Part shown: piece after piece, positions 60,747 to 64,000 of the stretch
Position numbering within the stretch: position 1 is the first letter of the stretch
Layout: every line of letters starts with the position of its first letter
From: Pantoea sp. AS-PWVM4
Lineage (GTDB): Bacteria; Pseudomonadota; Gammaproteobacteria; Enterobacterales; Enterobacteriaceae
DNA length: 64,000 bases
Direction: 5' to 3'
NCBI RefSeq assembly: GCF_000468095.1
Contig: NZ_ASZC01000015.1
Coordinates: 62,001 to 126,000, forward strand
The notes under the pieces: generated by a model
Databases searched by the model: none
What the model was told of the DNA's origin: nothing
What the model saw: only the letters and a program-made list of their open reading frames with translations
Position numbers and translations under genes: made by a program

Positions 60747-62789
60747 TTATCCCTGAATCCCGTAATGTTCCAGCATCGCATCGAGCTGCGGTTCACGGCC
60801 ACGGAAGCGTTTAAACAGCTCCATTGGTTCCTCAGAACCGCCACGCGTCAGGATGTTGTCGAGGAACGACTGGCCGGTTTCACGGTTAAAGATACCCTCT
60901 TCTTCAAAGCGTGAGTACGCATCGGCAGCCAGCACGTCGGCCCACAGGTAGCTGTAGTAACCTGCGGCATAGCCACCCGCAAACACATGGCTGAAGGCGT
61001 GCGGGAAACGGCCCCATTCCGGGCTGGGTACCACTGCCACCTGCTTCTTCACTTCACGCAGGGTTTCGAGAATTTGCGCGCCCTGCTGCGGGTTAAACTC
61101 GGTGTGCAGACGGAAATCGAACAGGCCGAACTCCAGCTGACGCAGGATAAACAGCGCCGCCTGGTAGTTTTTCGCTGCCAGCATTTTATCCAGCAGTTCT
61201 TTCGGCAACGGTTCGCCGGTTTCATAGTGACCGGAGATAAACGCCAGCGCGTCCGGCTCCCAGCACCAGTTCTCCATAAACTGGCTCGGCAGTTCCACCG
61301 CATCCCACGGCACACCGCTGATACCGGACACGCCAGGGGTTTCGATACGCGTCAGCATATGATGCAGACCATGACCAAACTCGTGGAACAGCGTGGTCAC
61401 TTCATCATGGGTGAACAACGCAGGCTTGCCCTGCACCGGACGGTTGAAGTTACAGGTGAGGTAAGCCACCGGCTTTTGCAAGCTGCCATCGGCTTTGCGC
61501 ATCTGGCCGACACAGTCGTCCATCCAGGCACCGCCGCGTTTGTGCTCACGCGCGTAGAGGTCGAGGTAGAAGCTACCGCGCAGTTCGCCGGTTTCATCAA
61601 ACAGGTCGAAGAAACGCACATCCGGGTGGTAAACATCGACATCTTTACGCTCTTGCGCGCTGATGCCGTAGATACGTTTCACCACTTCAAACAGGCCATT
61701 CACCGCACGCGCTTCCGGGAAATAGGGACGCAGTTGCTCATCGCTGATGGTGTAGAGATGCTGCTTCTGCTTTTCACCGTAGTAAGTCAGATCCCACGGA
61801 TTCATCTCGTCAACGCCGAACTCTTTTTTGGCGAAGGCGCGCAGTTGGGCCAGCTCCTTCTCACCCTGTGGACGGGCGCGTTTAGCAAGGTCAGTGAGAA
61901 AATCGATCACCTGAGACGGGCTTTCCGCCATTTTGGTCGCCAGCGATTTATCCGCGAAGGAATCAAAGCCGAGCAACTGGGCCAGTTCGTGGCGCAGCGC
62001 CAGTTCTTCCGCCATCACCGGGCCGTTATCCCATTTACCGGCGTTCGGGCCTTGATCAGACGCACGGGTTGAGTAGGCGCGATACATCTCTTCACGCAGC
62101 GCCGCGTTGTCGCAGTAGGTCATCACCGGCAGATAGCTCGGGATATCCAGCGTCAGCAACCAGCCTTCCTGCTCTTTGGCTTCCGCCATCGCTTTGGCTG
62201 CCGCCAGCGCGCTTTCCGGCATACCGGACAGCTCCGCTTCATCGGTGATCAGTTTGTTCCAACCCTGAGTGGCATCGAGGACGTTGTTGCTGTAGGTCGA
62301 ACCCAGCTCAGACAGACGCGCGGCAATCTCGCCATAGCGTTTCTGTTTTTCTTTATCGAGTCCGATACCCGATAACTCGAAATCACGCAGGCTGTTATCC
62401 ACCGCTTTCTTCTGGGCGATATCCAGCGCCGCATAGTTGTCACCCTGCTTCAGGTCACGATACGCCTGGTACAGTCCTTCATGCTGACCAACCCAGGTGC
62501 TGTATTCGGACAGCAGCGGCAGCGTCTGCTCATAAGCCTCACGCAGTTCCGGGCTGTTTTTTACCGAGTTCAGATGGCTGACCGGCGAAAAAATACGCCC
62601 GAGGCGATCATCCACTTCTGCCAGCGGTTGTACCAGGTTATCCCAGCTATAAGGCGCGCCCTGTGCCACTACGCGCTCCACCGCCGCACGGCAGTCATCC
62701 AGTGCGGCGGTTACCGCAGGAACAACGTGCTCAGGTTTGATGGCAGAAAAAGGCGGAAGGGTAAAAGGCGTAAGTAACGGATTGGTCAT
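60747..62789 (-). CDS. prlC: Oligopeptidase A PrlC
   Basis: 680 aa from the ATG at 62789 ([20 protein letters not shown]), the same as E. coli. It is a cytoplasmic M3-family zinc peptidase that degrades signal peptides and other short peptides. The active site HEFGHGLHH is intact, with the more distal Glu ligand in the following [23 protein letters not shown] region. The frame extends upstream to 62897 but without family resemblance. It is first in prlC-rsmJ and divergent from rlmJ. Confidence 0.96.
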   Translation of the reverse strand: MTNPLLTPFTLPPFSAIKPEHVVPAVTAALDDCRAAVERVVAQGAPYSWDNLVQPLAEVDDRLGRIFSPVSHLNSVKNSPELREAYEQTLPLLSEYSTWVGQHEGLYQAYRDLKQGDNYAALDIAQKKAVDNSLRDFELSGIGLDKEKQKRYGEIAARLSELGSTYSNNVLDATQGWNKLITDEAELSGMPESALAAAKAMAEAKEQEGWLLTLDIPSYLPVMTYCDNAALREEMYRAYSTRASDQGPNAGKWDNGPVMAEELALRHELAQLLGFDSFADKSLATKMAESPSQVIDFLTDLAKRARPQGEKELAQLRAFAKKEFGVDEMNPWDLTYYGEKQKQHLYTISDEQLRPYFPEARAVNGLFEVVKRIYGISAQERKDVDVYHPDVRFFDLFDETGELRGSFYLDLYAREHKRGGAWMDDCVGQMRKADGSLQKPVAYLTCNFNRPVQGKPALFTHDEVTTLFHEFGHGLHHMLTRIETPGVSGISGVPWDAVELPSQFMENWCWEPDALAFISGHYETGEPLPKELLDKMLAAKNYQAALFILRQLEFGLFDFRLHTEFNPQQGAQILETLREVKKQVAVVPSPEWGRFPHAFSHVFAGGYAAGYYSYLWADVLAADAYSRFEEEGIFNRETGQSFLDNILTRGGSEEPMELFKRFRGREPQLDAMLEHYGIQG

Positions 62790-62975
62790 AAGCGCAGTCC
62801 TTTTATGGAGTATGGGGCGCGATCGGTCGCGCAACGCAATCTTACTAACATGCGGCCTGATTAGCGGAAAATCAATGCTGCCCCGAAACGTCAGCAATTT
62901 TTATCCAGCGCGGCTATAATCCCGCCACATACGATGTAGTGAATTCTTTGATCCAACCGCGGACCCCTCTTTTTT

Positions 62976-63818
62976 ATGCTGAGTTATCGCCACAGTTTTC
63001 ATGCCGGCAACCATGCCGACGTGCTCAAACACACCGTTGAGAGCCTGATCCTGACCGCCCTGATGGAGAAGGAGAAGCCTTTCCTCTATCTGGATACCCA
63101 CGCCGGTGCCGGACGTTACCAGCTGAGCGGTGAGCACGCCGAGCGTACCGGTGAATATCTGGAAGGCATCGCGCGTATCTGGCAGCAGCCGGATGCGCCG
63201 GAACTGCTGAAGCCTTACTTCTCAGCGATCCGTAACCTGAACCCTAACGGCACCCTGCGCTACTATCCGGGTTCACCGCTGATTGCCCGCCATCTGCTGC
63301 GCCAGGACGATAAACTGCAACTCACCGAGCTGCATTCCAGCGATTATCCGCTGCTGCGCAATGAATTCAGCAAAGACAGCCGTGCGCGTGTCGAGCGTGC
63401 CGATGGTTATCAGCAGTTGAAAGCCAAGCTGCCACCGCCAACGCGCCGTGGTCTGATCCTGATCGACCCGCCGTATGAGCTGAAAAGCGATTATCAGGAC
63501 GTGGTGAAAGGCATTCAGGAAGGTTACAAACGTTTCAGTACCGGTATCTACGCGTTGTGGTATCCGGTGGTGCTACGTCAGCAGATCAAACATATGACCA
63601 AAGATCTGCAAGCCACCGGCATTCGCAACATTTTGCAGATTGAGCTGGCCGTCCGCCCGGACAGCGACCAGCGTGGCATGACCGCTTCGGGGATGATTGT
63701 GATTAACCCACCGTGGAAGCTGGAGCAGCAGATGAAAGAACTGCTGCCGTGGCTGCATCAGAAACTGGTGCCAGCAGGCACCGGTCATACTCGTATTGAG
63801 TGGATTGTGCCGGAGTAA
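62976..63818 (+). CDS. rlmJ: 23S rRNA m6A2030 methyltransferase RlmJ
   Basis: 280 aa, the same length as E. coli RlmJ. It makes N6-methyladenosine at position 2030 of 23S rRNA. The N-terminal MLSYRHSFHAGNHADVLKH and the catalytic DPPYE motif in GLILIDPPYELKSDY are intact; LYLDTHAGAGRY is part of the SAM pocket. It stands alone and is divergent from prlC. In E. coli gor follows; here rbn/elaC does. Confidence 0.97.
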   Translation: MLSYRHSFHAGNHADVLKHTVESLILTALMEKEKPFLYLDTHAGAGRYQLSGEHAERTGEYLEGIARIWQQPDAPELLKPYFSAIRNLNPNGTLRYYPGSPLIARHLLRQDDKLQLTELHSSDYPLLRNEFSKDSRARVERADGYQQLKAKLPPPTRRGLILIDPPYELKSDYQDVVKGIQEGYKRFSTGIYALWYPVVLRQQIKHMTKDLQATGIRNILQIELAVRPDSDQRGMTASGMIVINPPWKLEQQMKELLPWLHQKLVPAGTGHTRIEWIVPE

Positions 63819-63824
63819 GGCGTA

Positions 63825-64000
63825 CTAAATCTCGAACACCGCAAAATCATGTGCCAGCTCCGTCGCCGCAAAGATGGACTGGCACTCCGCCAGCAATCTC
63901 TCCCGGTCCTGTGACAAATAACGCGAGCTGAAATGGGTGGCGATCAACCGCTTAGCCCCGGCCTGTTTTGCCACTTCTGCCGTTTGTATCGTGGTGGAAT
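63825..64000 (-). CDS. rbn: Ribonuclease BN/RNase Z (partial, 5' part outside window)
   Basis: The last 58 codons and the stop are present. The readable end (AKRLIATHFSSRYL, then LLAECQSIFAATELAHDFAV) matches the C-terminus of E. coli RNase BN (ElaC), a metallo-beta-lactamase-fold tRNA 3'-processing enzyme. The THFSSRY motif holds the conserved metal-ligand His. It is convergent with rlmJ, six bases from its stop. The bulk of the active site is outside the window. Confidence 0.85.
   Translation of the reverse strand, partial: STTIQTAEVAKQAGAKRLIATHFSSRYLSQDRERLLAECQSIFAATELAHDFAVFEI

Overview
The window reads as chromosomal DNA of an enterobacterium, most likely Pantoea or another Erwiniaceae member. 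Many encoded proteins closely resemble E. coli counterparts (NfuA, GlpD, ProP, HemB, PitA, UspA, UspB, RsmJ, PrlC, RlmJ), base composition is moderately GC-rich, and one family of GTAG-headed REP palindromes is scattered between the genes. The genus call is inference. No tRNA, rRNA, CRISPR array, prophage or insertion sequence was recognised. Both ends cut a gene: bioH on the left and the RNase BN/Z gene on the right.

Layout. (1) 1-10.4 kb, backbone: bioH | gntX, nfuA, convergent malP-malQ, then glpR-glpG-glpE divergent from glpD. Compared with E. coli, gntT and malT are missing from this locus. (2) 10.5-30.2 kb, a myo-inositol catabolic region in two blocks. iolE-iolG-iolD face iolC and an RpiR-type regulator; further on, iolB-iolA face an IolI-type isomerase. 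Between the blocks lie a LysR regulator, a small membrane protein and a five-gene operon: Tat-exported peptide-binding protein, two permeases, a double ATPase and a CocE/NonD hydrolase. A shared ATTTCAT/ATGAAAT motif marks the iol intergenic regions. The C-terminal domain of IolC probably replaces the absent IolJ aldolase.

(3) 30.2-43.7 kb, mixed: yhhS, a three-gene ABC importer of the ferric/phosphate-ester type, an orphan TauA-like binding protein with a class II aldolase, a CSS-motif c-di-GMP phosphodiesterase overlapping a hydroxyacid dehydrogenase, proP with a structured leader, hemB and a GAF-GGDEF diguanylate cyclase. (4) 43.6-55.7 kb, accessory: a secreted alpha/beta hydrolase, a small AraC regulator with a cysteine tail, a DUF1471 protein, rcnA/rcnR for nickel and cobalt efflux, an amine or amino-acid catabolic cluster (FAD oxidase, RidA, ornithine-cyclodeaminase-like protein, AraC, APC permease), and an orphan type VI module of two hcp genes plus an unknown protein with a glycine-rich hydrophobic core. 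(5) 55.7-64 kb, backbone again: yhiN, pitA, uspB/uspA, rsmJ, prlC, rlmJ and rbn. dtpB and gor are missing relative to E. coli.

The strongest candidates for new biology are the hcp-hcp-unknown module, the peptide import plus hydrolase operon inside the inositol region with its own near-perfect operator-like palindrome, the iol regulatory motif, the enlarged cytoplasmic domain in RcnA, the cysteine-tailed AraC protein, and the REP family with compensatory stem changes. Product calls rest on recalled sequence resemblance and visible motifs; no database search was run.
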